The notes: generated by a model not told the origin, from the letters alone. DNA of 64,000 nt from JBPYCR01 sp051846935 (GCF_051846935.1 NZ_JBPYCS010000015.1:7031-71030), one strand, 5' to 3'. Positions 27,253 to 36,063 are shown, counted from the first letter of the stretch. Made by a program: numbers and translations.

Positions 27253-27450
27253 TTACCGAAATTTACTAATAATAAATAAAACGAGCGACAAAATAATACT
27301 AACAACAATAGAAGTCATTATTGGAAAATGAAAGGAAAAATTCCCTTTTTTAAAAGTGAAATCTCCAGGGAGTTTACCAATAAATGTCCACAAGGCACCG
27401 ATAAGTAAAAAAGTGATACCGAGCAACATAAAAAGTTTTCCTACATTCAT
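27253..27450 (-). CDS. DUF2905 small membrane protein
   Basis: This 65-residue protein has two predicted membrane helices (residues 5-25 and 44-63) and the central GKLPGDFTFKKGNFSFHFPI motif typical of DUF2905. Its ATG overlaps the ruvB stop by 4 bases, so it is translationally coupled to ruvB. Function is unknown. The family often accompanies ruvB-queA. Confidence 0.85.
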   Translation of the reverse strand: MNVGKLFMLLGITFLLIGALWTFIGKLPGDFTFKKGNFSFHFPIMTSIVVSIILSLVLFIISKFR

Positions 27451-28451
27451 TCGGAATCGTACCCTTTCATTCCAAAATGGGTATATGCTTTATGTGTTAC
27501 AACTCTTCCCCTAGGGGTTCGTTGAATAAATCCAATTTGAAGCAAATAAGGCTCGTAAACATCTTCAATTGTTTGCGGCTCCTCCCCAATTGTTGCTGAA
27601 ATTGTATCTAAGCCAACCGGACCTCCTTTAAAGCCTTCTATCATACCTTTTAGGAGCTTATGGTCAATATGGTCTAAACCAGCACTGTCCACCTGCAGCA
27701 TTTGTAATGCGAGCTCCGTAGTGGCCAAACGAATTTCTGATTCTCCTCTAACTTGAGAAATATCACGAATCCTTTTAAAAAGCCGATTTGCTATTCGTGG
27801 AGTTCCTCTTGAGCGACCGGCTACTTCCGCAGCTGCTTCTTTTGTAATGGTCATGTCAAATATTTCAGCTGTTCGCTCTATAATCGCGCATAAATCCTTC
27901 GTCTCATAAAACTCTAATCTGCTTAATACGCCAAATCGATCTCGTAACGGTGCAGATAACAAACCTGCTCTCGTAGTTGCTCCAACTAATGTAAATGGGG
28001 GAAGATCAATTCGAACGGATCGTGCGCTTGGTCCCGTACCAATAACAATATCAAGGAAAAAGTCCTCCATTGCTGGATATAGCACCTCTTCAACAGAATG
28101 AGGCAATCGATGAATTTCATCAATAAACAAAATATCGCCAGGCTCTAATGAGGAAAGTATTGCGGCTAAATCCCCCGCCCTTTCAATTGCAGGCCCTGAG
28201 GTTGATCGAAATTGCACTCCCATCTCATTAGCGATTATTGCTGCTAGCGTTGTCTTTCCCAAACCTGGCGGGCCATATAAAAGTACATGATCTAGTGGCT
28301 CGTTGCGCATTTTAGCTGCCTGGATAAAAATATGTAAGTTTTGTTTTACTTTATCCTGACCAATATATTGATCTAACCTTGCTGGTCGCAAGCTTAACTC
28401 TACCGAAGCATCCTCAAGCGTTTCTTCGCCAGTAACCACCCGATCCTCCAT
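27447..28451 (-). CDS. ruvB: Holliday junction branch migration ATPase RuvB
   Basis: RuvB is the AAA+ motor of the RuvAB branch-migration complex. RPARLDQYIGQDKVK, Walker A GPPGLGKTT, Walker B LFIDEIHR and the winged-helix C-terminus (TPRGRVVTHKAYTHFG) are intact in 334 residues. AAGGGGG precedes the ATG. It is separated from ruvA by about 100 bases with no gene. B. subtilis has bofC next to ruvA, which is absent here. Confidence 0.97.
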   Translation of the reverse strand: MEDRVVTGEETLEDASVELSLRPARLDQYIGQDKVKQNLHIFIQAAKMRNEPLDHVLLYGPPGLGKTTLAAIIANEMGVQFRSTSGPAIERAGDLAAILSSLEPGDILFIDEIHRLPHSVEEVLYPAMEDFFLDIVIGTGPSARSVRIDLPPFTLVGATTRAGLLSAPLRDRFGVLSRLEFYETKDLCAIIERTAEIFDMTITKEAAAEVAGRSRGTPRIANRLFKRIRDISQVRGESEIRLATTELALQMLQVDSAGLDHIDHKLLKGMIEGFKGGPVGLDTISATIGEEPQTIEDVYEPYLLQIGFIQRTPRGRVVTHKAYTHFGMKGYDSE

Positions 28452-28549
28452 ACAGTAACCCCCTTATATACGATGCTTTTTTCCTCTTGTCACTGTCTTA
28501 TTTCCTCTTCACAATCGTTTTGTAGAAGCAAACGCTTTGATATTTAAAA

Positions 28550-29155
28550 TCAACTTTTCATTAATAAAGCCAGCCCATTTTTAATAATCTCATCCGTATT
28601 TCCTTTGTTTATTTGGAGAAGATTTGGTTTTATGCTACGTAGTTCTCGATCTGTATAACCTAAGGCTTTTAACGCAGCAAATGCTTCTTCCATTGCAATA
28701 GAAAAATTTGGTTCTGTTTCCTTATCTGTTATTGGTACTGAGCCAACTCGAAGGAGCCCAGTAAGCTTGCCCTTCAAATCAAGAATAATTTGCCGTGCTG
28801 TCTTTTTCCCAACACCTGGAAATGAAGTCAAATACTTTTCATCCTCTTGTTCAATCGCTTGAATAAACTCATTTACTTCGATACTACCAAGGATCGCAAT
28901 ACCACTTTTAGGTCCGATACCTGAAACTGAAATAAGTTTTGTAAATAACCGCTTCTCGTCTTCTGTTTTAAATCCATACAGTTGTTGCACATCTTCTCTT
29001 ATGTGATGGTAAGTATAAACAAAGATTTCCTTATTCAATATCTGTTGAAACGAAAACGGATTGGAACAAAGTATTTCATAACCAATTCCATTCACATCAA
29101 CAGTAATCGTATCGTCAGCAATAAACGTCAAAACCCCTTTAACATAACTAATCAT
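28550..29155 (-). CDS. ruvA: Holliday junction DNA-binding protein RuvA
   Basis: RuvA binds four-way junctions and loads RuvB. The OB-fold N-terminus (MISYVKGVLTFIADDTITVDVNGIGYEI), two helix-hairpin-helix motifs (ISVSGIGPKSGIAIL and TSFPGVGKKTARQIILDL) and the flexible domain III (ALKALGYTDRELRSI) are seen in 201 residues. The ATG at 29155 has AAAAGGGGA upstream. The longer frame to 29185 is not supported. Confidence 0.96.
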   Translation of the reverse strand: MISYVKGVLTFIADDTITVDVNGIGYEILCSNPFSFQQILNKEIFVYTYHHIREDVQQLYGFKTEDEKRLFTKLISVSGIGPKSGIAILGSIEVNEFIQAIEQEDEKYLTSFPGVGKKTARQIILDLKGKLTGLLRVGSVPITDKETEPNFSIAMEEAFAALKALGYTDRELRSIKPNLLQINKGNTDEIIKNGLALLMKS

Positions 29156-29223
29156 TTCCCGTCCCCTTTTAAGACAATAATCCAATTCGGAAACAATGGC
29201 TCCGAGTGCAAGTCGTTTTCTTT

Positions 29224-29952
29224 CTAAGACCTCTCCATATTATGGTGAATATCTTGTACATCCTCGGAAGCTTCTAACATACCAATTAATTGGAGCATTT
29301 TTTCCTCATCGCTTTCCGTGAGCTGACTAAACGTTTGTGGAATAAGAGTTATTTCTGCTTCTTCGATGGTATACCCGTTTTCACGCAAATGTGATGTCAC
29401 GTCGTGTAATTGTTCAGGGATGGTATAAATTTCATATACACCTTCAGACGTTTCAATGTCGTCAGCCCCAGCTTCAATTGCAGCTAGTGTGAGCTCATCT
29501 TCATCTATTAAGCGTTCTTCATCGATAATTACAATATAGCCTTTTCGATCAAACATGAAAGATACACAGCCCGATTCACCAAGGTTCCCATTATTTTTAG
29601 TAAATGCATGCCTTACTTCCGCTGCTGTTCTGTTACGGTTATCTGTCAATACGTGAACGATAATTGCCGTTCCACCTGGTCCGTACCCTTCATATGTAAT
29701 TTCTTCATAACTTGCACCATCTAACGTTCCTGTCGCTTTTTTAATAGCTCGATCTATATTATCATTCGGCATATTATCAGCCTTTGCTTTGTCAACAGCA
29801 AGTCGTAATGCTGGATTTGTTTCTGGATCTCCTCCTGCTTGTTTCGCAGCAGTATAGATTGCTTTTGCGTGACGCATAAAGATTTTCCCTTTTTTTGCAT
29901 CTTGCGCATTTTTACGTCTTTGAATATTATGCCACTTGGAATGACCAGCCAC
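29224..29952 (-). CDS. yebC: YebC/PmpR-family regulator or translation factor
   Basis: These proteins were described as DNA-binding regulators. More recent work links the family to relief of ribosome stalling at proline runs. The N-terminal AGHSKWHNIQRRKNAQDAKKGKIF is diagnostic. Length is 242 residues. It starts at GTG with GAGGAG 8 bases upstream. The neighbour order yebC-ruvA is common in bacteria. Confidence 0.93.
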   Translation of the reverse strand: MAGHSKWHNIQRRKNAQDAKKGKIFMRHAKAIYTAAKQAGGDPETNPALRLAVDKAKADNMPNDNIDRAIKKATGTLDGASYEEITYEGYGPGGTAIIVHVLTDNRNRTAAEVRHAFTKNNGNLGESGCVSFMFDRKGYIVIIDEERLIDEDELTLAAIEAGADDIETSEGVYEIYTIPEQLHDVTSHLRENGYTIEEAEITLIPQTFSQLTESDEEKMLQLIGMLEASEDVQDIHHNMERS

Positions 29953-30092
29953 TGGACATTCTCCTCTCTAGAAAATTCAAATCTAAGTATATCAAAAATA
30001 TCACTATATATTAAGCACAACCCTCTCGTAGAGTCTGTCAAATAGATCGCAAACTACTTGCACTTATGAATTTATGTAGCGGAAAAGGGGAA

Positions 30093-30131
30093 TCCTAGCA
30101 TTATTTAAAGAGCTTTTAGTATATGCTAGGA
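30093..30131. other. Perfect inverted repeat in the coxA-yebC gap
   Basis: TCCTAGCAT and ATGCTAGGA (9 bp, perfect) enclose 21 bases that contain a small inner palindrome (AAAGAGCTTT). No T tract follows on either strand. The gap 29953-30304 holds this and the hairpin at 30256. No further gene was seen. Confidence 0.4.
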
Positions 30132-30255
30132 GCAGAAAAACGTTAATGCGCTCTTTCTTATTTTTTTACAGAAGGTTTGTGATTATAAGTTGGTAGCTGC
30201 ATGTAAAAAAACGTTATATTTTTTTATTATCTCCCTACTGGTTTTAATTCCGATA

Positions 30256-30295
30256 ATCGAACTGTAATACTAGGCAATCGTCCTTACAGTTCGAT
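30256..30295. terminator. Hairpin downstream of the CoxA-like gene
   Basis: ATCGAACTGTAA and TTACAGTTCGAT form a perfect 12-bp stem with a 16-base loop. It lies 10 bases after the gene's stop. The tail on the minus strand is poor in T, while the plus side has CTTTTCTC. Confidence 0.6.
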
Positions 30296-30304
30296 CTTTT
30301 CTCA

Positions 30305-30856
30305 TTATTCATCCTTTATTCGTATATTAAAATTCTCTTCAAAATAATGCTCTAAATTTTCTGCGATTTCCCTTTGTTTTAAACCAGCCTGAAGGTGACG
30401 CATTCTATTCCAGTGTATCTCATCCGTAAAAATTATTACTTCTTTTTCAGGGACGATTTCTTGTACAATTTGTCGTATGTTGTTACTAATATTGTCATTC
30501 GTATAATCGTTCAACGTAACAAAAACAATGATTTTACTATCTACGAGAGCTGCCTGTGCTTGCTTTATATCCGTTTTTCTTTGTAACGTTTGGGCGATTA
30601 ATAAAGATTCTTCTGTATTAAATATATTTCTTTCGTTGCCATCTGGAGCGATTCCTGCTTCATCACTTTGATAGTAATCTTTGTCGGCATAATCATTAAT
30701 TCCATGGCGTGCATTGTACTCTTCTTTCGTTTCATATCGAATTGGGTTTGGATTTGTACCCTCTTTTTCTTGTGACGTATCCTTTTGTCCATTCGAACAG
30801 CCCACAAACAACATAAACATTGCTGCAATCCATATTAAGTTCACCTTTTTTAGCAA
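30305..30856 (-). CDS. coxA: YhcN/YlaJ-family sporulation lipoprotein (CoxA-like)
   Basis: This 183-residue lipoprotein has the signal MLKKVNLIWIAAMFMLFVGC ending in a lipobox cysteine at position 20. The mature part is hydrophilic and ends in the YhcN/YlaJ-type domain (AALVDSKIIVFVTLND...NIRQIVQEIVP). In B. subtilis coxA (spore cortex protein) lies between safA and yebC. Here it also lies there, but with nadE inserted before safA. It starts at TTG with AAAGGAGG 8 bases upstream. The sporulation role is inferred from family and position. Confidence 0.78.
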   Translation of the reverse strand: MLKKVNLIWIAAMFMLFVGCSNGQKDTSQEKEGTNPNPIRYETKEEYNARHGINDYADKDYYQSDEAGIAPDGNERNIFNTEESLLIAQTLQRKTDIKQAQAALVDSKIIVFVTLNDYTNDNISNNIRQIVQEIVPEKEVIIFTDEIHWNRMRHLQAGLKQREIAENLEHYFEENFNIRIKDE

Positions 30857-30915
30857 TTAGAAAACCTCCTTTATTTTATAGTTTTTCAACAAAGGAGGTC
30901 TTTAATCGTGTTAAT

Positions 30916-31662
30916 TTAAGGTAACGATCGTCTAAATTGCGAAGGTATGTTTCGTTTATGCTCTGTCTGTTTGTGCATTTTTTCAATGATTAAGCGATCT
31001 TCATCTGGTACAGGCTCTCCTTTAATGAATGCGTCAATTTTGTCATATGTTGTACCCATTTCTTCTTCATCTGTTTGACCTTCCCACAGATCTGCACTTG
31101 GTTTTTTATTTATAATATCATGAGGTACACCTAAATATTCCGCTAATTCACGAACTTCCTGTTTCGTAAAATCAACGATTGGCAGCATATCAACCCCGCC
31201 ATCTCCATACTTTGTAAAATAACCTGTAAACCATTCGGATGCATTGTCAGTGCCTACAACTAAATAGCGATAATTTGTCGCTATCGTGTATAACGTACTC
31301 ATACGAAGCCGAGCTCGTAAGTTAGCGTCAGCCATACGGTCTGTCTCTTTATTCCATTCGTTATTTTCGATGAGTTGATTTTTTATATTCGAATACAACA
31401 TTTTGTGTGTTTCTGTTAGATCGATCGTTAAAGGAGTAATTTTACTTTCAGCGATTACTTGGTCTGCATGAGCGATATCTTTCGGATTGCTCTTAAGTGG
31501 CATTGCAACACCTAAGGAAGCGTTAGGGAAAGCGCGTTTTATTAAATATGCTACGACAGCTGAATCTAAACCACCACTGACTCCTACTAATAGTCCATTT
31601 GCATTTGCTTGTTTCGTTTGTAGCTGCAACCATTCCACTATTTGATTAACGGTTTTTTCCAC
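30916..31662 (-). CDS. nadE: Ammonia-dependent NAD+ synthetase
   Basis: NadE converts deamido-NAD to NAD with ATP and ammonia. The PP-loop VGVSGGLDSAVV is near residue 28. GTDNASEWFTGYFTKYGDGGVD and KPSADLWEGQTDEEE are typical of the family. It has 248 residues and no glutaminase domain. It starts at GTG with AAAGGAG upstream. It sits between safA and the coxA-like gene, where B. subtilis carries de novo NAD genes nearby rather than nadE. Confidence 0.94.
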   Translation of the reverse strand: MEKTVNQIVEWLQLQTKQANANGLLVGVSGGLDSAVVAYLIKRAFPNASLGVAMPLKSNPKDIAHADQVIAESKITPLTIDLTETHKMLYSNIKNQLIENNEWNKETDRMADANLRARLRMSTLYTIATNYRYLVVGTDNASEWFTGYFTKYGDGGVDMLPIVDFTKQEVRELAEYLGVPHDIINKKPSADLWEGQTDEEEMGTTYDKIDAFIKGEPVPDEDRLIIEKMHKQTEHKRNIPSQFRRSLP

Positions 31663-31701
31663 GTGTAGATCGCTCCTTTTAGTATTATTTCTCGTCTATC
31701 T

Positions 31702-31729
31702 ATTTTAACATTGAATGCCAGTTAAACAA
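31702..31729 (-). promoter_or_regulatory. Putative promoter of nadE
   Basis: On the minus strand TTGTTT (31724-31729), a 16-base spacer and TAAAAT (31702-31707) form a moderate sigma-A promoter, 40 bases before the GTG. The B2 target duplication begins 9 bases upstream of the -35 box. Confidence 0.5.
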
Positions 31730-31747
31730 AAGAGAAACAAAAATAAG

Positions 31748-32010
31748 GATTGAGTCAAGTATTTGTGGGTGTTATTTTAAGAAGTTAAAAAACCTCTCTT
31801 TGTATTCTTTAATTTTAGTATTGATTCCTACCGACCGCAGTAGATATACACTACGCTTTCCGAGGAGGATGAAGCCGTGCCCGCGGAAAGCATCCACCTG
31901 CAGTGAAAATCAACGGTGTTATTCATGTGTATATCGTTCGAAGTAAAATTGATCACATATTATCTAGTTAGATTCGTGCATCTGTTCCCCCACAAACATT
32001 TTACTCATAC
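31748..32010 (+). mobile_element. Family B MITE, copy B2
   Basis: This 263-bp element is the same length as B1 and nearly identical to it. It is flanked by the 10-bp direct repeat CAAAAATAAG (31738-31747 and 32011-32020). The right copy is the foot of the safA terminator, so the insertion went into the terminator tail. The left end faces the nadE promoter. It contains no ORF of its own worth annotating. Confidence 0.87.
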
Positions 32011-32011
32011 C

Positions 32012-32050
32012 AAAAATAAGAAGAGACGATCTATCGCCTCTTCTTATTTT
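32012..32050 (-). terminator. Terminator of safA
   Basis: AATAAGAAGAG and CTCTTCTTATT form a stem extended by CGA/TCG, and TTTT follows on the minus strand. The TAA stop of safA lies within the stem. The T tail is part of the target duplication of B2. Confidence 0.75.
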
Positions 32051-32961
32051 TTTCCTTCATCAGACTTTTCGTATCCTGTATGGGAGCTTCCATGTAAATT
32101 AGGTGGTGTAGGATTGGAGCGTAACTGTCGATTTGGAGGATATGGCTCTGTTGAGTGATGGTGCATATTCATCGTATATCCTTCTCCCATATGATCGTTG
32201 GGGTGCATATTAGTCATTGGCATCTGTCCAAAATTCATCTGTTGATTTTCCATCGATAAGCCCGTATGTGGATACGCAGAAATAGGATGTTGCATTTCTG
32301 AAGATCCGTCCATCATTCCATGCGGACAACTAGGTGGTTGACCGCCATACTGCATATAATTAGCTGGCATTTGCATTGGTTGCATTGGCATATGATTAAA
32401 GTGCATAGGTGTGCAACAAGGATGGATATAATGACAGCACATTGGCATCATTGGCATTTGGTTGCATGAACTTGGCACCTTCATTTGATCATGTAGATAC
32501 GTATCCTGTTCTTTTTTTGCTTCCGTTTTGTTTATCGATTGTTCTTTTGCCATCTCTTTTTTATTTTCTTTTGGCTTTAGAGGTTCCGGAGCCTTTGGAT
32601 AATCAAATGTCTTAGTCTGATACAGCTCTTGATCCATAACTGGCAACGGATGAATAGGATAGACGGGCATATGGTACATCGGCATTTTTAGCTGTATATC
32701 TTTTGGCTTTTCGTTATCATCCTCTTTAATTTGTGGCTTCGGTTTAACTTCAATGTTCTCTGTTTGCTTTATCGCTTGTTCCTTTCCCATTTGTTTTTTT
32801 ACTTGCTTGGCCGAACTTGGAATCTTAACTTTCATTCCAGGCATTATCATATCTGGACTAGCTACTTGCGCGTTCATCTGCTTTAATTCCTCAAAGGCAA
32901 CACCATACTGCTTGGCAATCTCCCATAATGTATCCCCTTTTTGTACAATGTGTATCTTCAA
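32044..32961 (-). CDS. safA: SafA-like spore coat morphogenetic protein with LysM domain
   Basis: SafA recruits inner-coat proteins at the cortex-coat interface and interacts with SpoVID. An N-terminal LysM domain covers residues 1-46 (KIHIVQKGDTLWEIAKQYG). Next comes a charged linker, then a C-terminal half very rich in Met, His, Pro and Cys (for example MPMMPMCCHYIHPCCTPMHF). Length is 305 residues. The TTG at 32961 gives the family's usual (M)KIHIVQKGDT start with GGAG 10 bases upstream. The TTG at 32970 is too close to the RBS. Confidence 0.85.
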   Translation of the reverse strand: MKIHIVQKGDTLWEIAKQYGVAFEELKQMNAQVASPDMIMPGMKVKIPSSAKQVKKQMGKEQAIKQTENIEVKPKPQIKEDDNEKPKDIQLKMPMYHMPVYPIHPLPVMDQELYQTKTFDYPKAPEPLKPKENKKEMAKEQSINKTEAKKEQDTYLHDQMKVPSSCNQMPMMPMCCHYIHPCCTPMHFNHMPMQPMQMPANYMQYGGQPPSCPHGMMDGSSEMQHPISAYPHTGLSMENQQMNFGQMPMTNMHPNDHMGEGYTMNMHHHSTEPYPPNRQLRSNPTPPNLHGSSHTGYEKSDEGKK

Positions 32962-33180
32962 ACGAACCAAACTCCTTTCTATCGTTAATGATCTAGGCTA
33001 ATTACTCTATATCAACATATGCATCGGATTCATAAAAGTTGAAAAAATTTAGGAAACAACTATTAATTCTGATATTAAAAGAAAATCGAGCAAAACTGGA
33101 TAGGTTCGAAGGTAATATACCATTTATTTAATCAAAATATTATAAGAGTTTGTTGCTGCCTATAAAAACTTGCATTTGTT

Positions 33181-33279
33181 CTAAGCAATAATACTACCGG
33201 ATTTTACTCGTTGTTCTAAAAGAAGTAACATCTTTTTTAGGTTCTCTGGCGTAATGTGATTTTCCCTCATCAACGGCAT
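33181..33279 (-). CDS. Possible 32-residue small protein
   Basis: An ATG at 33279 opens a short frame, M-P-L-M-R-E-N-H-I-T-P-E-N-L then KKMLLLLEQRVKSGSIIA, ending at TAG 33183. It lies between the pheA terminator and safA. The sequence looks like an amphipathic helix with sensible codon use, but the RBS is poor and no homologue is recognised. Apart from this and the pheA terminator, 32962-33442 shows nothing. Confidence 0.25.
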   Translation of the reverse strand: MPLMRENHITPENLKKMLLLLEQRVKSGSIIA

Positions 33280-33307
33280 ATATTGTACATCTCGTCTTTT
33301 TGACGCC

Positions 33308-33364
33308 AAAAAAGCCGTCTTCTCCTTACCGTTTTCGTAACGGTTTTTACATGAGAAGACGGCT
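33308..33364 (-). terminator. Nested terminator after pheA
   Basis: AGCCGTCTTCTC and GAGAAGACGGCT (12 bp, perfect) enclose a second hairpin (ACCGTT...AACGGT). TTTTTT follows on the minus strand. It ends the obg-pheB-pheA transcript about 80 bases after the pheA stop. Confidence 0.85.
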
Positions 33365-33442
33365 GAAATCCAACCGACTTTAAGTTTACTTCAACCAGCT
33401 TATAACTCCGTATTCCCTGATTTACAAGCGAGCACATTTCTG

Positions 33443-34297
33443 TTATACATTCAACTGATATACAGGGTACGTTCCTAAAACTGTAACTTGGCACCCTAAT
33501 GCTTCCAGCTCTCCTTTTACACCTGGAAATAACACATCATCATATGGTTCATTTACATCAATAATAAAAAAATAGTTTCCTAATCCTGTTTTCATCGGTC
33601 TCGACTCAATTTTGGATAAGTTCATTTTTCGCCAAGCAAATGCTGATAACACTTGATGAAGAACACCTGCCTGGTCACTTGGTAGGGTAATTAATAAACT
33701 TGTCTTTTCTGTTTGTACAGCATGTTTAATTTTTACTTTACTTTTGTCCTTTGTCAATACCGCAAATCGTGTGTGATTATTTGGATAGTCATGAATGTTT
33801 TCTTTATAAATCTTTAATCCGTACTCTTTTGCTGCTAGTGAATTTCCTATTGCAGCAATGGAAGCGTGGGCTTCGCTTACGAGCTCTGCTGCTTTTCCAG
33901 TTGAAGATTCATAATAAATCGAAGCACTTGGCATATATTGATGAATAAATTGATGACATTGTGCTATTGCATGACTATGGGAGTGCAAACCTTGAATATC
34001 GCTTAAATCACCGCTGAATGAATGCGGTACGAGTAAATGCTGTTTGATTGGAACTATTATTTCTGCTGCGATTGGCAGACGAACTTGGTGTACTAAATAG
34101 TCGATCGTTAAATGGACCGTTCCTTCAATTGCATTTTCCATAGGTACGACCCCTATCTCAATCTCATCTGATGCGACCGCATCGATACATTCAGGGATCG
34201 TTGTAAAACTATGTTTATGTTCTCCATTAAATGCTGCATCCACTGCTAATTTTGTAAAAGTACCTTTTGGGCCTAAATAGCCGATTCTATTTCTCAA
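33443..34297 (-). CDS. pheA: Prephenate dehydratase
   Basis: PheA converts prephenate to phenylpyruvate for phenylalanine synthesis. The dehydratase domain has GYLGPKGTFT and the catalytic NNHTRFAVL. The C-terminal ACT domain (LHQVLSAFAWRKMNLSKIES then RP) gives feedback inhibition by phenylalanine. Length is 284 residues. It starts at TTG with AGGAGG 8 bases upstream, 17 bases after the PheB gene. Confidence 0.95.
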   Translation of the reverse strand: MRNRIGYLGPKGTFTKLAVDAAFNGEHKHSFTTIPECIDAVASDEIEIGVVPMENAIEGTVHLTIDYLVHQVRLPIAAEIIVPIKQHLLVPHSFSGDLSDIQGLHSHSHAIAQCHQFIHQYMPSASIYYESSTGKAAELVSEAHASIAAIGNSLAAKEYGLKIYKENIHDYPNNHTRFAVLTKDKSKVKIKHAVQTEKTSLLITLPSDQAGVLHQVLSAFAWRKMNLSKIESRPMKTGLGNYFFIIDVNEPYDDVLFPGVKGELEALGCQVTVLGTYPVYQLNV

Positions 34298-34313
34298 CCA
34301 ATTTTCCTCCTCG

Positions 34314-34763
34314 TTATACCCCGGAGCTTAACATATCTACACGTTCAACAAAATCCAGTTGATTTAAATTATGAATTAAATCGCTAATACTTCCTTCTAT
34401 AAGTGAAATATCCAAAGACAGGGTTACATTTGCCTTTCCTTGTATCGGGATCGTTTGGTGAATCGTCAAGACGTTACATCCCATCTCAGCTGCAATTTTT
34501 AAAAGCTTGGATAATGTACCCGTCCGATCTTCAATATGAAAAAATAACGTTATAATTTTTTCTTTTACCATTGCTTTAAATGGATAAACCGAATCTTTAT
34601 ATTTATAGTAAGCACTTCGAGACAAACCTACTTTTTGAACGGCTTTATAGATTGTCATATTCTTCCCATGTTCAAGTAGCTCTTTTACCTCGATTGTTTT
34701 TTTCATTGCTTCGGGTAAAACATCTTGTCGCACCAAATAAAACTTTTCTTTATCTTTCTCCAT
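34314..34763 (-). CDS. pheB: ACT-domain protein PheB
   Basis: This 149-residue protein has an N-terminal HTH-like stretch (IYKAVQKVGLSRSAYYKYKD) and a C-terminal ACT domain (LFFHIEDRTGTLSKLLKIAA). It lies between obg and pheA as in B. subtilis. A role in aromatic amino acid control is inferred from the ACT domain and neighbour. No enzymatic residues are seen. Confidence 0.88.
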   Translation of the reverse strand: MEKDKEKFYLVRQDVLPEAMKKTIEVKELLEHGKNMTIYKAVQKVGLSRSAYYKYKDSVYPFKAMVKEKIITLFFHIEDRTGTLSKLLKIAAEMGCNVLTIHQTIPIQGKANVTLSLDISLIEGSISDLIHNLNQLDFVERVDMLSSGV

Positions 34764-34791
34764 AGCAATCCCTCATTTATTGATCCTGTTC

Positions 34792-36063
34792 TCATTCAAC
34801 AAATTCGAATTCAAAGTCAAGTAAACGAACACTATCTCCATCCAATGCACCCCGCTGACGTAGCGCTTCATCGACACCCATTTTCCGTAGCTGTCTTGCA
34901 AACCGCTGTACAGACTCATCTGTACTAAAGTCAGTCATTTTGAAAAGTCGTTCAATCTTTTCTCCTGATAAAACAAATGTACCGTCCGATTCCCGATGTA
35001 TATTAAAGTTAGCTATTTGTTTCTCGTATCGGTAGTGTACTTTTTCCTGGTGCTCTTGTTCAGCCTTTGGAATAGTTTCTAATTGATCGGCTATCGCAAA
35101 CAATACTTCTTTTAACCCATTTTTTGTTAGTGCTGAGATTGGGTATACAGGTAAACGATCGCCTAACTTTTTCTTAAATTGCTGTAAATTTTCCTCTGCA
35201 CCGGGCATGTCCATTTTATTTGCTATAATGATCTGTGGCCTGTCAAGCAAAGTTGTATCATATTCAGATAATTCAACGTTTATTTTTGTAAAATCTTCAT
35301 AAGGGTCTCTTTCTTCCGTACGTGCCATATCAATTACATGGACAATAAGTCTTGTTCGTTCGACGTGACGTAGAAACTGATGCCCAAGACCGACCCCTTC
35401 ATGCGCTCCTTCAATTAAACCTGGTAAGTCCGCCATAACAAAGCTGCGCTGATCTTCCGTTGCAACGACACCTAAATTTGGTGCTAAAGTAGTAAAATGA
35501 TAATCTGCTATTTTAGGCTTCGCTGCACTAACAACAGAAAGCAGTGTCGACTTTCCTACACTTGGAAATCCTACAAGTCCAACATCAGCAATAACTTTAA
35601 GCTCGACTGTAATATCTTTCTCTTGGCCTGGTTCACCATTTTCTGCAATATTAGGAGCAGGGTTATTAGGCGTAGCAAATCGCATGTTTCCGCGACCACC
35701 ACGTCCGCCTTGAACAATAACCGCTCGCTGCTTGCTCGCTGTCAAGTCAGCCAAAACACTTCCAGTATCTTTATCGTAAACGGTCGTACCAGGGGGAACG
35801 TAAACAACGAGCGGATCGGCATTTTTGCCATGCTTGCCCTTACTCATCCCATTTTCTCCGCGTTTTGCTTTAAAATGACGGTTGTAACGAAAATCCATTA
35901 AAGTGTTTAGTCCTTCATCAACTTCAAAAACAATGTCTCCACCATTACCACCGTCACCACCAGCAGGCCCGCCTTTTGGTACGTATTTTTCACGTCGATA
36001 AGCAACAAGGCCATTTCCACCATCACCTGCTTTTACAAATACGGTTACCTGATCAACAAACAT
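34792..36063 (-). CDS. obg: GTPase Obg (CgtA)
   Basis: Obg is an essential ribosome-associated GTPase linked in Bacillus to sporulation initiation and the general stress response. The glycine-rich OBG fold covers residues 1-157 (KAGDGGNGLVAYRREKYVPK). The G domain (GFPSVGKSTLL, DLPGLIEGA, NKMD) and the C-terminal OCT domain (FNIHRESDGTFVLSGEKIERL) follow. Length is 423 residues from the ATG at 36063, which has AAAGAGGTG upstream. The longer frame to 36087 overlaps spo0B. Confidence 0.96.
   Translation of the reverse strand: MFVDQVTVFVKAGDGGNGLVAYRREKYVPKGGPAGGDGGNGGDIVFEVDEGLNTLMDFRYNRHFKAKRGENGMSKGKHGKNADPLVVYVPPGTTVYDKDTGSVLADLTASKQRAVIVQGGRGGRGNMRFATPNNPAPNIAENGEPGQEKDITVELKVIADVGLVGFPSVGKSTLLSVVSAAKPKIADYHFTTLAPNLGVVATEDQRSFVMADLPGLIEGAHEGVGLGHQFLRHVERTRLIVHVIDMARTEERDPYEDFTKINVELSEYDTTLLDRPQIIIANKMDMPGAEENLQQFKKKLGDRLPVYPISALTKNGLKEVLFAIADQLETIPKAEQEHQEKVHYRYEKQIANFNIHRESDGTFVLSGEKIERLFKMTDFSTDESVQRFARQLRKMGVDEALRQRGALDGDSVRLLDFEFEFVE

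Noticed and set aside
33270..33494. 74-codon ORF across the pheA terminator
   Set aside because: It is an out-of-frame shadow of the 3' end of pheA and runs through the terminator hairpin.
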